This document shows positions 11,144-22,520 of a stretch of DNA of 64,000 bases, piece after piece. Location of the stretch: the NCBI GenBank assembly GCA_033032865.1, contig JAWHQI010000752.1:1-64000 (forward strand), in the 5' to 3' direction. Position numbers and translations under genes: made by a program. The first letter of the stretch is position 1, and each line of letters starts with the position of its first letter. The notes under the pieces were generated by a model. That model was not told where the DNA came from. It worked only from the letters and a program-made list of their open reading frames with translations, and ran no database searches. The DNA comes from Dactylorhiza incarnata. Its lineage: Eukaryota; Streptophyta; Magnoliopsida; Asparagales; Orchidaceae.

Positions 11144-11931
11144 TCTTTTGCCGCTCGGGTGGAGAAACACCCCTTTTTTACCTCCGATGAAAGCGCGCTC
11201 CCTCTGATCGCGGATCCCGACGCGCCGTGGGAGGGAGCTAATCCATCGGCGCTTCATGGGTGCAAGGATCCCTAGGCGCACCGGCTACCACCTTTCCCGC
11301 TTGTTCATTCGTGACCCGAAGTAACCGTCCGCTCTGCAACACCCCCACACTTCAGTTCGCGCGGCGTGGAATTGGTGGCATTTTTGGCATCAACGGAACG
11401 AACACGGGACATGAGTATCATGAGTGGACGATGAACGGAAAGTGGCTATGAAGATGCGTGGTTTAGTTCAAAAACGCACGCAAACTTCAAATGGCCATAA
11501 CTTTTGATCCGATCGTCTGATTTTCGCCCACAATATGTTTTCGGGAAGGTCTCGGCGATGCCCATCCATTGGCGAACAGTGGGAACCCGTTCGACATCAT
11601 ACCGCGCTCTCAAATCGGCCAGATTCAACTCCGTTTAAAGGTTATCGCGGTTTTTCTCTTTCGGCAATTTCGTCCTTATGGATATGTCACCGAAGAATTC
11701 GAAAAACCCTTCCAATTGTCCAGAAAAGCCTATGAGAAACGACGGCTTCGACCCCGTGCTAGCCGAGGTTACGGCCTCTCAGGACAAGCTGATTACCTGA
11801 CTGAGAGTGCGGCGAGTAAAGAAGATAAGCCATCTGATGGCCACGCTAAACATATGTTGTGACCTGATGCGTAGGATTTCTCCAACGCTTCTCGCGAGCT
11901 CCATAAGGTCATATCGTGCACTCATCCAAAC

Positions 11932-12050
11932 GTGTGCGACCATACCAGCACTAGAGCACCGGATCCCATCAGAACTCCGCAGTTAAGCGTGCTTGGGCGA
12001 GAGTAGTACTGGGATGGGTGACCTCCTGGGAAGTCCTCGTGTTGCACCCA
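11932..12050 (+). rRNA. 5S: 5S rRNA, type A (A9)
   Basis: Consensus sequence; first gene of the 2842-bp higher-order dimer. Three minisatellite copies follow. Confidence 0.96.
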
Positions 12051-12473
12051 ACTTTTGCCGCCCGGTGCAGAAACTCCACTTTATACCGGCGGCGAGCGCG
12101 CACTCTCTCCGGCCGCTGATCCCGAGGCGCCGCACTGATCCCGAGGCGCCGGGCTGATCCCGAGGCGCCATGCTGATGCCGAGGCACCTCCTACGGCCGC
12201 GTATCACCGGGCGCCGCTTGCGCGGCTGCGTCAGACGCGCCGCTGCGTCCTAAGCCTCATAAGCAGACATAACTTCGCGCTCACGCCCGAAATCAAAGCC
12301 GCATCCCCACTCTGGGGTCCCCGCGGAGAGCCGGGCGGCGTGGCGAGCAGGCCGTTGCCCGTCGACCAAATTTTCGTCGAAAATTGCTTAATCTGATTTG
12401 AAACGGAGCCCGCATGCTGGAAGAGCGCACCTCGGGCGAGTGGCATAAAGAGAAAGTGTCGGAGAATTCTAAC

Positions 12474-12592
12474 GTGTGCGACCATACCAGCACTAGAGCA
12501 CCGGATCCCATCAGAACTCCGCAGTTAAGCGTGCTTGGGCGAGAGTAGTACTGGGATGGGTGACCTCCTGGGAAGTCCTCGTGTTGCACCCA
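12474..12592 (+). rRNA. 5S: 5S rRNA, type B (B9)
   Basis: Consensus sequence. Confidence 0.96.
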
Positions 12593-13380
12593 TCTTTTGC
12601 CGCTCGGGTGGAGAAACACCCCTTTTTTACCTCCGATGAAAGCGCGCTCCCTCTGATCGCGGATCCCGACGCGCCGTGGGAGGGAGCTAATCCATCGGCG
12701 CTTCATGGGTGCAAGGATCCCTAGGCGCACCGGCTACCACCTTTCCCGCTTGTTCATTCGTGACCCGAAGTAACCGTCCGCTCTGCAACACCCCCACACT
12801 TCAGTTCGCGCGGCGTGGAATTGGTGGCCTTTTTGGCATCAACGGAACGAACACGGGACATGAGGATCATGAGTGGACGATGAACGGAAAGTGGCAATGA
12901 AGATGCGTGGTTTAGTTCAAAAACGCACGCAAACTTCAAATGGCCATAACTTTTGATCCGATCGTCTGATTTTCGCCCACAATATGTTTTCGGGAAGGTC
13001 TCGGCGATGCCCATCCATTGGCGAACAGTGGGAACCCGTTCGACATCATACCGCGCTCTCAAATCCGCCAGATTCAACTCCGTTTAAAGGTTATCGCGGT
13101 TTTTCTCTTTCGGCAATTTCGTCCTTATGGATATGTCACCGAAGAATTCTAAAAACCCTTCCAATTGTCCAGAAAAGCCTATGAGAAACGACGGCTTCGA
13201 CCCCGTGCTAGCCGAGGTTACGGCCTCTCAGGACAAGCTGATTACCTGACTGAGAGTGCGGCGAGTAAAGAAGATAAGCCATCTGATGGTCACGCTAAAC
13301 ATATGTTGTGACCTGATGCATAGGATTTCTCCAACCCTTCTCGCGAGCTCCATAAGGTCATATCGTGCACTCATCCAAAC

Positions 13381-13499
13381 GTGTGCGACCATACCAGCAC
13401 TAGAGCACCGGATCCCATCAGAACTCCGCAGTTAAGCGTGCTTGGGCGAGAGTAGTACTGGGATGGGTGACCTCCTGGGAAGTCCTCGTGTTGCACCCA
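13381..13499 (+). rRNA. 5S: 5S rRNA, type A (A10)
   Basis: Consensus sequence; the downstream flank has CTTTTTCC, a longer terminator T-run than usual. Confidence 0.96.
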
Positions 13500-13923
13500 A
13501 CTTTTTCCGCCCGGTGCAGAAACTCCACTTTTTACCGGCGGCGAGCGCGCACTCTCTCCGGCCGCTGATCCCGAGGCGCCGCACTGATCCCGAGGCGCCG
13601 CGCTGATCCCGAGGCGCCACGCTGATGCCGAGGCACCTCCTACGGCCGCGTGTCACCGGGCGCCGCTTGTGCGGCTGCGTCAGACGCGCCGCTGCGTCCT
13701 AAGCCTCATAAGCAGACATAACTTCGCGCTCACGCCCGAAATCAAAGCCGCATCCCCACTCTGGGGTCCCCGCGGAGAGCCGGGCGGCGTGGCGAGCAGG
13801 CCGTTGCCCGTCGACCAAATTTTCGTCGAAAATTGCTTAATCTGATTTGAAACGGAGCCCGCATGCTGGAAGAGCGCACCTCGGGGCGAGTGGCATAAAG
13901 AGAAAGTGTCGGAGAATTCTAAC

Positions 13924-14042
13924 GTGTGCGACCATACCAGCACTAGAGCACCGGATCCCATCAGAACTCCGCAGTTAAGCGTGCTTGGGCGAGAGTAGTA
14001 CTGGGATGGGTGACCTCCTGGGAAGTCCTCGTGTTGCACCCA
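13924..14042 (+). rRNA. 5S: 5S rRNA, type B (B10)
   Basis: Consensus sequence; only 850 bp to the next type-A gene because of the spacer deletion. Confidence 0.96.
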
Positions 14043-14180
14043 TCTTTTGCCGCTCGGGTGGAGAAACACCCCTTTTTTACCTCCGATGAAAGCGCGCTCC
14101 CTCTGATCGCGGATCCCGATGCGCCGTGGGAGGGAGCTAATCCATCGGCGCTTCATGGGTGCAAGGATCCCTAGGCGCAC

Positions 14181-14200
14181 CGGCTACCACCGGCTACTTC
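14181..14200 (+). other. Deletion junction in 5S spacer, copy 1
   Basis: CGGCTACCAC is followed directly by a second CGGCTAC and then TTCAGTTCG. The roughly 50 bp normally between GCTACCACC and TTCAGTTCG (TTTCCCGC...CCCACAC) is gone. A linked 5-bp loss (AAGGTCGATG in place of AAGGTCTCGGCGATG) lies about 190 bp downstream. Together they give the 57-bp shorter spacer. Confidence 0.88.
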
Positions 14201-14773
14201 AGTTCGCGCGGCGTGGAATTGGTGGCATTTTTGGCATCAACGGAACGAACACGGGACATGAGGATCATGAGTGGACGATGAACGAAAAGTGGCAATGAAG
14301 ATGCGTGGTTTAGTTCAAAAACGCACGCAAACTTCAAATGGCCATAACTTTTGATCTGATCGTCTGATTTTCTCCCACAATATGTTTTGGGGAAGGTCGA
14401 TGCCCATCCATTGGCGAACAGTGGGAACCCGTTCGACATCATACCGCGCTCTCAAATCGGCCAGATTCAACTCCGTTTAAAGGTTATCGCGGTTTTTCTC
14501 TTTCGGCAATTTCGTCCTTATGGATATGTCACCGAAGAATTCTAAAAACCCTTCCAATTGTCCAAAAAAGCCTATGAGAAACGACGGCTTCGACCCCGTG
14601 CTAGCCGAGGTTACGGCCTCTCAGGACAAGCTGATTACCTGACTGAGAGTGCGGCGAGTAAAGAAGATAAGCCATCTGATGGCCACGCTAAACATATGTT
14701 GTGACCTGATGCATAGGATTTCTCCAACCCTTCTCGCGAGCTCCATAAGGTCATATCGTGCACTCATCCAAAC

Positions 14774-14892
14774 GTGTGCGACCATACCAGCACTAGAGCA
14801 CCGGATCCCATCAGAACTCCGCAGTTAAGCGTGCTTGGGCGAGAGTAGTACTGGGATGGGTGACCTCCTGGGAAGTCCTCGTGTTGCACCCA
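14774..14892 (+). rRNA. 5S: 5S rRNA, type A (A11)
   Basis: Consensus sequence; counterpart of the gene at 11932. Confidence 0.96.
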
Positions 14893-15315
14893 ACTTTTGC
14901 CGCCCGGTGCAGAAACTCCACTTTATACCGGCGGCGAGCGCGCACTCTCTCCGGCCGCTGATCCCGAGGCGCCGCACTGATCCCGAGGCGCCGGGCTGAT
15001 CCCGAGGCGCCATGCTGATGCCGAGGCACCTCCTACGGCCGCGTATCACCGGGCGCCGCTTGCGCGGCTGCGTCAGACGCGCCGCTGCGTCCTAAGCCTC
15101 ATAAGCAGACATAACTTCGCGCTCACGCCCGAAATCAAAGCCGCATCCCCACTCTGGGGTCCCCGCGGAGAGCCGGGCGGCGTGGCGAGCAGGCCGTTGC
15201 CCGTCGACCAAATTTTCGTCGAAAATTGCTTAATCTGATTTGAAACGGAGCCCGCATGCTGGAAGAGCGCACCTCGGGCGAGTGGCATAAAGAGAAAGTG
15301 TCGGAGAATTCTAAC

Positions 15316-15434
15316 GTGTGCGACCATACCAGCACTAGAGCACCGGATCCCATCAGAACTCCGCAGTTAAGCGTGCTTGGGCGAGAGTAGTACTGGGATG
15401 GGTGACCTCCTGGGAAGTCCTCGTGTTGCACCCA
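15316..15434 (+). rRNA. 5S: 5S rRNA, type B (B11)
   Basis: Consensus sequence. Confidence 0.96.
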
Positions 15435-16222
15435 TCTTTTGCCGCTCGGGTGGAGAAACACCCCTTTTTTACCTCCGATGAAAGCGCGCTCCCTCTGATC
15501 GCGGATCCCGACGCGCCGTGGGAGGGAGCTAATCCATCGGCGCTTCATGGGTGCAAGGATCCCTAGGCGCACCGGCTACCACCTTTCCCGCTTGTTCATT
15601 CGTGACCCGAAGTAACCGTCCGCTCTGCAACACCCCCACACTTCAGTTCGCGCGGCGTGGAATTGGTGGCCTTTTTGGCATCAACGGAACGAACACGGGA
15701 CATGAGGATCATGAGTGGACGATGAACGGAAAGTGGCAATGAAGATGCGTGGTTTAGTTCAAAAACGCACGCAAACTTCAAATGGCCATAACTTTTGATC
15801 CGATCGTCTGATTTTCGCCCACAATATGTTTTCGGGAAGGTCTCGGCGATGCCCATCCATTGGCGAACAGTGGGAACCCGTTCGACATCATACCGCGCTC
15901 TCAAATCCGCCAGATTCAACTCCGTTTAAAGGTTATCGCGGTTTTTCTCTTTCGGCAATTTCGTCCTTATGGATATGTCACCGAAGAATTCTAAAAACCC
16001 TTCCAATTGTCCAGAAAAGCCTATGAGAAACGACGGCTTCGACCCCGTGCTAGCCGAGGTTACGGCCTCTCAGGACAAGCTGATTACCTGACTGAGAGTG
16101 CGGCGAGTAAAGAAGATAAGCCATCTGATGGCCACGCTAAACATATGTTGTGACCTGATGCATAGGATTTCTCCAACCCTTCTCGCGAGCTCCATAAGGT
16201 CATATCGTGCACTCATCCAAAC

Positions 16223-16341
16223 GTGTGCGACCATACCAGCACTAGAGCACCGGATCCCATCAGAACTCCGCAGTTAAGCGTGCTTGGGCGAGAGTAGTAC
16301 TGGGATGGGTGACCTCCTGGGAAGTCCTCGTGTTGCACCCA
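16223..16341 (+). rRNA. 5S: 5S rRNA, type A (A12)
   Basis: Consensus sequence; carries the same CTTTTTCC flank as the gene at 13381. Confidence 0.96.
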
Positions 16342-16765
16342 ACTTTTTCCGCCCGGTGCAGAAACTCCACTTTTTACCGGCGGCGAGCGCGCACTCTCTC
16401 CGGCCGCTGATCCCGAGGCGCCGCACTGATCCCGAGGCGCCGCGCTGATCCCGAGGCGCCACGCTGATGCCGAGGCACCTCCTACGGCCGCGTATCACCG
16501 GGCGCCGCTTGTGCGGCTGCGTCAGACGCGCCGCTGCGTCCTAAGCCTCATAAGCAGACATAACTTCGCGCTCACGCCCGAAATCAAAGCCGCATCCCCA
16601 CTCTGGGGTCCCCGCGGAGAGCCGGGCGGCGTGGCGAGCAGGCCGTTGCCCGTCGACCAAATTTTCGTCGAAAATTGCTTAATCTGATTTGAAACGGAGC
16701 CCGCATGCTGGAAGAGCGCACCTCGGGGCGAGTGGCATAAAGAGAAAGTGTCGGAGAATTCTAAC

Positions 16766-16884
16766 GTGTGCGACCATACCAGCACTAGAGCACCGGATCC
16801 CATCAGAACTCCGCAGTTAAGCGTGCTTGGGCGAGAGTAGTACTGGGATGGGTGACCTCCTGGGAAGTCCTCGTGTTGCACCCA
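16766..16884 (+). rRNA. 5S: 5S rRNA, type B (B12)
   Basis: Consensus sequence; 850 bp to the next gene. Confidence 0.96.
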
Positions 16885-17022
16885 TCTTTTGCCGCTCGGG
16901 TGGAGAAACACCCCTTTTTTACCTCCGATGAAAGCGCGCTCCCTCTGATCGCGGATCCCGATGCGCCGTGGGAGGGAGCTAATCCATCGGCGCTTCATGG
17001 GTGCAAGGATCCCTAGGCGCAC

Positions 17023-17042
17023 CGGCTACCACCGGCTACTTC
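17023..17042 (+). other. Deletion junction in 5S spacer, copy 2
   Basis: Same junction as at 14181, including the linked 5-bp loss downstream. Confidence 0.88.
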
Positions 17043-17615
17043 AGTTCGCGCGGCGTGGAATTGGTGGCATTTTTGGCATCAACGGAACGAACACGGGACA
17101 TGAGGATCATGAGTGGACGATGAACGAAAAGTGGCAATGAAGATGCGTGGTTTAGTTCAAAAACGCACGCAAACTTCAAATGGCCATAACTTTTGATCCG
17201 ATCGTCTGATTTTCTCCCACAATATGTTTTGGGGAAGGTCGATGCCCATCCATTGGCGAACAGTGGGAACCCGTTCGACATCATACCGCGCTCTCAAATC
17301 GGCCAGATTCAACTCCGTTTAAAGGTTATCGCGGTTTTTCTCTTTCGGCAATTTCGTCCTTATGGATATGTCACCGAAGAATTCTAAAAACCCTTCCAAT
17401 TGTCCAAAAAAGCCTATGAGAAACGACGGCTTCGACCCCGTGCTAGCCGAGGTTACGGCCTCTCAGGACAAGCTGATTACCTGACTGAGAGTGCGGCGAG
17501 TAAAGAAGATAAGCCATCTGATGGCCACGCTAAACATATGTTGTGACCTGATGCATAGGATTTCTCCAACCCTTCTCGCGAGCTCCATAAGGTCATATCG
17601 TGCACTCATCCAAAC

Positions 17616-17734
17616 GTGTGCGACCATACCAGCACTAGAGCACCGGATCCCATCAGAACTCCGCAGTTAAGCGTGCTTGGGCGAGAGTAGTACTGGGATG
17701 GGTGACCTCCTGGGAAGTCCTCGTGTTGCACCCA
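17616..17734 (+). rRNA. 5S: 5S rRNA, type A (A13)
   Basis: Consensus sequence; the flank has GCCACCCGG in place of GCCGCCCGG. Three minisatellite copies follow. Confidence 0.96.
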
Positions 17735-18158
17735 ACTTTTGCCACCCGGTGCAGAAACTCCACTTTTTACCGGCGGCGAGCGCGCACTCTCTCCGGCCGC
17801 TGATCCCGAGGCGCCGCACTGATCCCGAGGCGCCGCGCTGATCCCGAAGCGCCACGCTGATGCCGAGGCACCTCCTACGGCCGCGTATCACCGGGCGCCG
17901 CTTGCGCGGCTGCGTCAGACGCGCCGCTGCGTCCTAAGCCTCATAAGCAGACATAACTTCGCGCTCACGCCCGAAATCAAAGCCGCATCCCCACTCTAGG
18001 GTCCCCGCGGAGAGCCGGGCGGCGTGGCGAGCAGGCCGTTGCCCGTCGACCAAATTTTCGTCGAAAATTGCTTAATCTGATTTGAAACGGAGCCCGCATG
18101 CTGGAAGAGCGCACCTCGGGGCGAGTGGCATAAAGAGAAAGTGTCGGAGAATTCTAAC

Positions 18159-18277
18159 GTGTGCGACCATACCAGCACTAGAGCACCGGATCCCATCAGA
18201 ACTCCGCAGTTAAGCGTGCTTGGGCGAGAGTAGTACTGGGATGGGTGACCTCCTGGGAAGTCCTCGTGTTGCACCCA
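18159..18277 (+). rRNA. 5S: 5S rRNA, type B (B13)
   Basis: Consensus sequence. Confidence 0.96.
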
Positions 18278-19065
18278 TCTTTTGCCGCTCGGGTGGAGAA
18301 ACACCCCTTTTTTACCTCCGATGAAAGCGCGCTCCCTCTGATCGCGGATCCCGATGCGCCGTGGGAGGGAGCTAATCCATCGGCGCTTCATGGGTGCAAG
18401 GATCCCTAGGCGCACCGGCTACCACCTTTCCCGCTTGTTCATTCGTGACCCGAAGTAACCGTCCGCTCTGCAACACCCCCACACTTCAGTTCGCGCGGCG
18501 TGGAATTGGTGGCATTTTTGGCATCAACGGAACGAACACGGGACATGAGGATCATGAGTGGACGATGAACGGAAAGTGGCAATGAAGATGCGTGGTTTAG
18601 TTCAAAAACGCACGCAAACTTCAAATGGCCATAACTTTTGATTCGATCGTCTGATTTTCGCCCACAATATGTTTTCGGGAAGGTCTCGGCGATGCCCATC
18701 CATTGGCGAACAGCGGGAACCCGTTCGACATCATACCGCGCTCTCAAATCGGCCAGATTCAACTCCGTTTAAAGGTTATCGCGGTTTTTCTCTTTCGGCA
18801 ATTTCGTCCTTATGGATATGTCACCGAAGAATTCTAAAAACCCTTCCAATTGTCCAGAAAAGCCTATGAGAAACGACGGCTTCGACCCCGTGCTAGCCGA
18901 GGTTACGGCCTCTCAGGACAAGCTGATTACCTGACTGAGAGTGCGGCGAGTAAAGAAGATAAGCCATCTGATGGCCACGCTAAACATATGTTGTGACCTG
19001 ATGCATAGGATTTCTCCAACCCTTCTCGCGAGCTCCATAAGGTCATATCGTGCACTCATCCAAAC

Positions 19066-19184
19066 GTGTGCGACCATACAAGCACTAGAGCACCGGATCC
19101 CATCAGAACTCCGCAGTTAAGCGTGCTTGGGCGAGAGTAGTACTGGGATGGGTGACCTCCTGGGAAGTCCTCGTGTTGCACCCA
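19066..19184 (+). rRNA. 5S: 5S rRNA, type A (A14)
   Basis: One change, C15A. Confidence 0.94.
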
Positions 19185-19608
19185 ACTTTTGCCGCCCGGT
19201 GCAGAAACTCCACTTTTTACCGGCGGCGAGCGCGCACTCTCTCCGGCCGCTGATCCCGAGGCGCCGCACTGATCCCGAGGCGCCGCGCTGATCCCGAGGC
19301 GCCACGCTGATGCCGAGGCACCTCCTACGGCCGCGTATCACCGGGCGCCGCTTGTGCGGCTGCGTCAGACGCGCCGCTGCGTCCTAAGCCTCATAAGCAG
19401 ACATAACTTCGCGCTCACGCCCGAAATCAAAGCCGCATCCCCACTCTGGGGTCCCCGCGGAGAGCCGGGCGGCGTGGCGAGCAGGCCGTTGCCCGTCGAC
19501 CAAATTTTCGTCGAAAATTGCTTAATCTGATTTGAAACGGAGCCCGCATGCTGGAAGAGCGCACCTCGGGGCGAGTGGCATAAAGAGAAAGTGTCGGAGA
19601 ATTCTAAC

Positions 19609-19727
19609 GTGTGCGACCATACCAGCACTAGAGCACCGGATCCCATCAGAACTCCGCAGTTAAGCGTGCTTGGGCGAGAGTAGTACTGGGATGGGTGACC
19701 TCCTGGGAAGTCCTCGTGTTGCACCCA
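19609..19727 (+). rRNA. 5S: 5S rRNA, type B (B14)
   Basis: Consensus sequence; 850 bp to the next gene. Confidence 0.96.
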
Positions 19728-19865
19728 TCTTTTGCCGCTAGGGTGGAGAAACACCCCTTTTTTACCTCCGATGAAAGCGCGCTCCCTCTGATCGCGGATC
19801 CCGATGCGCCGTGGGAGGGAGCTAATCCATCGGCGCTTCATGGGTGCAAGGATCCCTAGGCGCAC

Positions 19866-19885
19866 CGGCTACCACCGGCTACTTT
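19866..19885 (+). other. Deletion junction in 5S spacer, copy 3
   Basis: Same junction as at 14181 but with TTTAGTTCG after it. The linked downstream region reads TTTTCGGGAAGGTCGATG, not TTTTGGGGAAGGTCGATG, so this copy has diverged from the other two. Confidence 0.88.
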
Positions 19886-20458
19886 AGTTCGCGCGGCGTG
19901 GAATTGGTGGCATTTTTGGCATCAACGGAACGAACACGGGACATGAGGATCATGAGTGGACGATGAACGAAAAGTGGCAATGAAGATGCGTGGTTTAGTT
20001 CAAAAACGCACGCAAACTTCAAATGGCCATAACTTTTGATCCGATCGTCTGATTTTCGCCCACAATATGTTTTCGGGAAGGTCGATGCCCATCCATTGGC
20101 GAACAGTGGGAACCCGTTCGACATCATACCGCGCTCTCAAATCGGCCAGATTCAACTCCGTTTAAAGGTTATCGTGGTTTTTCTCTTTCGGCAATTTCGT
20201 CCTTATGGATATGTCACCGAAGAATTCTAAAAACCCTTCCAATTGTCCAAAAAAGCCTATGAGAAACGACGGCTTCGACCCCGTGCTAGCCGAGGTTACG
20301 GCCTCTCAGGACAAGCTGATTACCTGACTGAGAGTGCGGCGAGTAAAGAAGATAAGCCATCTGATGGCCACGCTAAACATATGTTGTGACCTGATGCATA
20401 GGATTTCTCCAACCCTTCTCGCGAGCTCCATAAGGTCATGTCGTGCACTCATCCAAAC

Positions 20459-20577
20459 GTGTGCGACCATACCAGCACTAGAGCACCGGATCCCATCAGA
20501 ACTCCGCAGTTATGCGTGCTTGGGCGAGAGTAGTACTGGGATGGGTGACCTCCTGGGAAGTCCTCGTGTTGCACCCA
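20459..20577 (+). rRNA. 5S: 5S rRNA, type A (A15)
   Basis: One change, A55T, inside the A-box region (GTTATGCG). Last type-A gene before the retroelement. Confidence 0.93.
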
Positions 20578-21001
20578 ACTTTTGCCGCCCGGTGCAGAAA
20601 CTCCACTTTTTACCGGCGGCGAGCGCGCACTCTCTCCGGCCGCTGATCCCGAGGCGCCGCACTGATCCCGAGGCGCCGCGCTGATCCCGATGCGCCACGC
20701 TGATGCCGAGGCACCTCCTACGGCCGCGTATCACCGGGCGCCGCTTGCGCGGCTGCGTCAGACGTGCCGCTGCGTCCTAAGCCTCATAAGCAGACATAAC
20801 TTCGCGCTCACGCCCGAAATCAAAGCCGCATCCCCACTCTAGGGTCCCCGCGGAGAGCCGGGCGGCGTGGCGAGCAGGCCGTTGCCCGTCGACCAAATTT
20901 TCGTCGAAAATTGCTTAATCTGATTTGAAACGGAGCCCGCATGCTGGAAGAGCGAACCTCGGGGCGAGTGGCATAAAGAGAAAGTGTCGGAGAATTCTAA
21001 C

Positions 21002-21120
21002 GTGTGCGACCATACCAGCACTAGAGCACCGGATCCCATCAGAACTCCGCAGTTAAGCGTGCTTGGGCGAGAGTAGTACTGGGATGGGTGACCTCCTGGG
21101 AAGTCCTCGTGTTGCACCCA
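21002..21120 (+). rRNA. 5S: 5S rRNA, type B (B15)
   Basis: Consensus sequence. The type-A gene expected near 21909 is absent; the retroelement begins 33 bp before that start. Confidence 0.96.
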
Positions 21121-22089
21121 TCTTTTGCCGCTCGGGTGGAGAAACACCCCTTTTTTACCTCCGATGAAAGCGCGCTCCCTCTGATCGCGGATCCCGATGC
21201 GCCGTGGGAGGGAGCTAATCCATCGGCGCTTCATGGGTGCAAGGATCCCTAGGCGCACCGGCTACCACCTTTCCCGCTTGTTCATTCGTGACCCGAAGTA
21301 ACCGTCCGCTCTGCAACACCCCCACACTTCAGTTCGCGCGGCGTGGAATTGGTGGCATTTTTGGCATCAACGGAACGAACATGGGACATGAGGATCATGA
21401 GTGGACGATGAACGGAAAGTGGCAATGAAGATGCGTGGTTTAGTTCAAAAACGCACGCAAACTTCAAATGGCCATAACTTTTGATCCGATCGTCTGATTT
21501 TCGCCCACAATATGTTTTCGGGAAGGTCTCGGCGATGCCCATCCATTGGCGAACAGTGGGAACTAGTTCGACATCATACCGCTCTCTCAAATCGGCCAGA
21601 TTCAACTCCGTTTAAAGGTTATCGCGGTTTTTCTCTTTCGGCAATTTCGTCCTTATGGATATGTCACCGAAGAATTCTAAAAACCCTTCCAATTGTCCAG
21701 AAAAGCCTATGAGGAATGACGGCTTCGACCCCGTGCTAGCCGAGGTTACGGCCTCTCAGGACAAGCTGATTACCTGACTGAGAGTGCGGCGAGTAAAGAA
21801 GATAAGCCTTCTGATGGCCACGCTAAACATATGTTGTGACCTGATGCATAGGATTTCTCCAACCCTTCTCGCGAGTGATGAGTCCTGATCATATACACAT
21901 TTATGGACTCATCCGGGCCGTTATTTAGTCATTTCTCCGCACTTTAGCCTTGTTTTAGTTTATATTTGATAATCCATGCTAGGTGCACATCTTGGCCCAC
22001 TTTGGTGTGATTTTCGTGCTTATTGTCATTAGTAGTGTTCATGTGCTGTTTAGTGCCACTTTCAGTGGCTAGATCTGTGGTTGTGCGGG

Positions 22090-22490
22090 AATAGGAGTCG
22101 TGCAAGTGTTCCCGGTGCAATTCTGCACAGGAACACTGCGCACGATCACCGGTTCTATTGCGCACGACCACTGGTCGTGCGCCACTGATCGTGTGCACTT
22201 AACCCTTTTTCACGAGTTCTGTTTGGTGCAGTGCGCACGACCATCAACGACAGTGCGCACGACCACCGGTCGTGCGCCACTGCTCGTGCGCACTTATCAT
22301 TTATTTTCCGAGTTCTGTTTGCTGTAGTGCGCACGACCATCGACTCCAGTGCGCACGACCACCGGTCGTGCGCGACTGGTCGTGCGAACATTATCTTCTA
22401 TAAACTCCGTTTCTTGCAGGTTCTACCCAGACAGGCGCACGATCACAGGATTCTAGTGCGCACGACCACTGGTCGTGCGCCAATGACCGT
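22090..22490 (+). repeat. U3 tandem repeats (about 96 bp) with palindromes
   Basis: Two clear copies start at AGTTCTGTTT (22215 and 22311, 96 bp apart), with degenerate copies before and after. Each holds a palindrome with arms GCGCACGACC and GGTCGTGCGC around 1-3 bases: 22160-22182, 22255-22277, 22351-22373 and 22458-22480. Single half-sites lie between them. The placement just upstream of the TATA box suggests transcription-factor binding sites or enhancer repeats; the factor is unknown. Confidence 0.85.
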
Positions 22491-22512
22491 GCGCGCTGTT
22501 TAATTCAGCGCC

Positions 22513-22520
22513 TATATAAT
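22513..22520 (+). promoter_or_regulatory. LTR TATA box
   Basis: TATATAAT, 33 bp after the last U3 palindrome and about 865 bp before the LTR end. It would start the genomic retroelement RNA roughly 30 bp downstream. Confidence 0.65.

Larger units (their letters stand above)
11932..14773 (+). repeat. Higher-order 5S dimer, copy 1 (2842 bp)
   Basis: Two consecutive two-gene units (four 5S genes: A9, B9, A10, B10) that recur as a block at 14774-17615. Shared private variants are GGGCTGATCCCGAG and GCCATGCTG in the minisatellite, CCCGACGCGCCGTGG, GGCCTTTTTGGC, AAATCCGCC and the 57-bp deletion. Copies 1 and 2 differ at only a few bases I could find, for example near 13288, 13651 and 14357, so the duplication is recent. 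Confidence 0.88.
14774..17615 (+). repeat. Higher-order 5S dimer, copy 2 (2842 bp)
   Basis: Near-identical duplicate of 11932-14773, carrying the same private variants and the same spacer deletion. The next 2843 bp (17616-20458) keep the dimer layout and the deletion but lack several of the private minisatellite variants, so they are an older or recombined third copy. Confidence 0.88.
1..21875 (+). repeat. Left 5S rDNA block (two-gene repeat units)
   Basis: Tandem units of about 1.39-1.51 kb, each with a type-A and a type-B 5S gene; 15 of each are present. The A-to-B spacer holds a GC-rich minisatellite. The B-to-A spacer (about 790 bp) is unique-looking, non-coding sequence. Left-block diagnostic bases include TTACCGGCGG, CATAAGCAGACAT, GGCTGCGTCAG, CATCAACGGAACG and AAAAACGCACGC. 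Open frames up to 166 codons recur on the minus strand, but they run antisense through the 5S genes and are not credible genes. Positions 1-223 are the end of a B-to-A spacer whose B gene lies outside the window. Confidence 0.95.

Noticed and set aside
21876..21913. Hammerhead ribozyme in the LTR (CTGATGAG-like start)
   Set aside because: TGATGAGTCC resembles the first conserved strand and a GGACTCATC arm follows, but the required GAAA strand and a cleavage-site helix are absent. A plain inverted repeat is enough.
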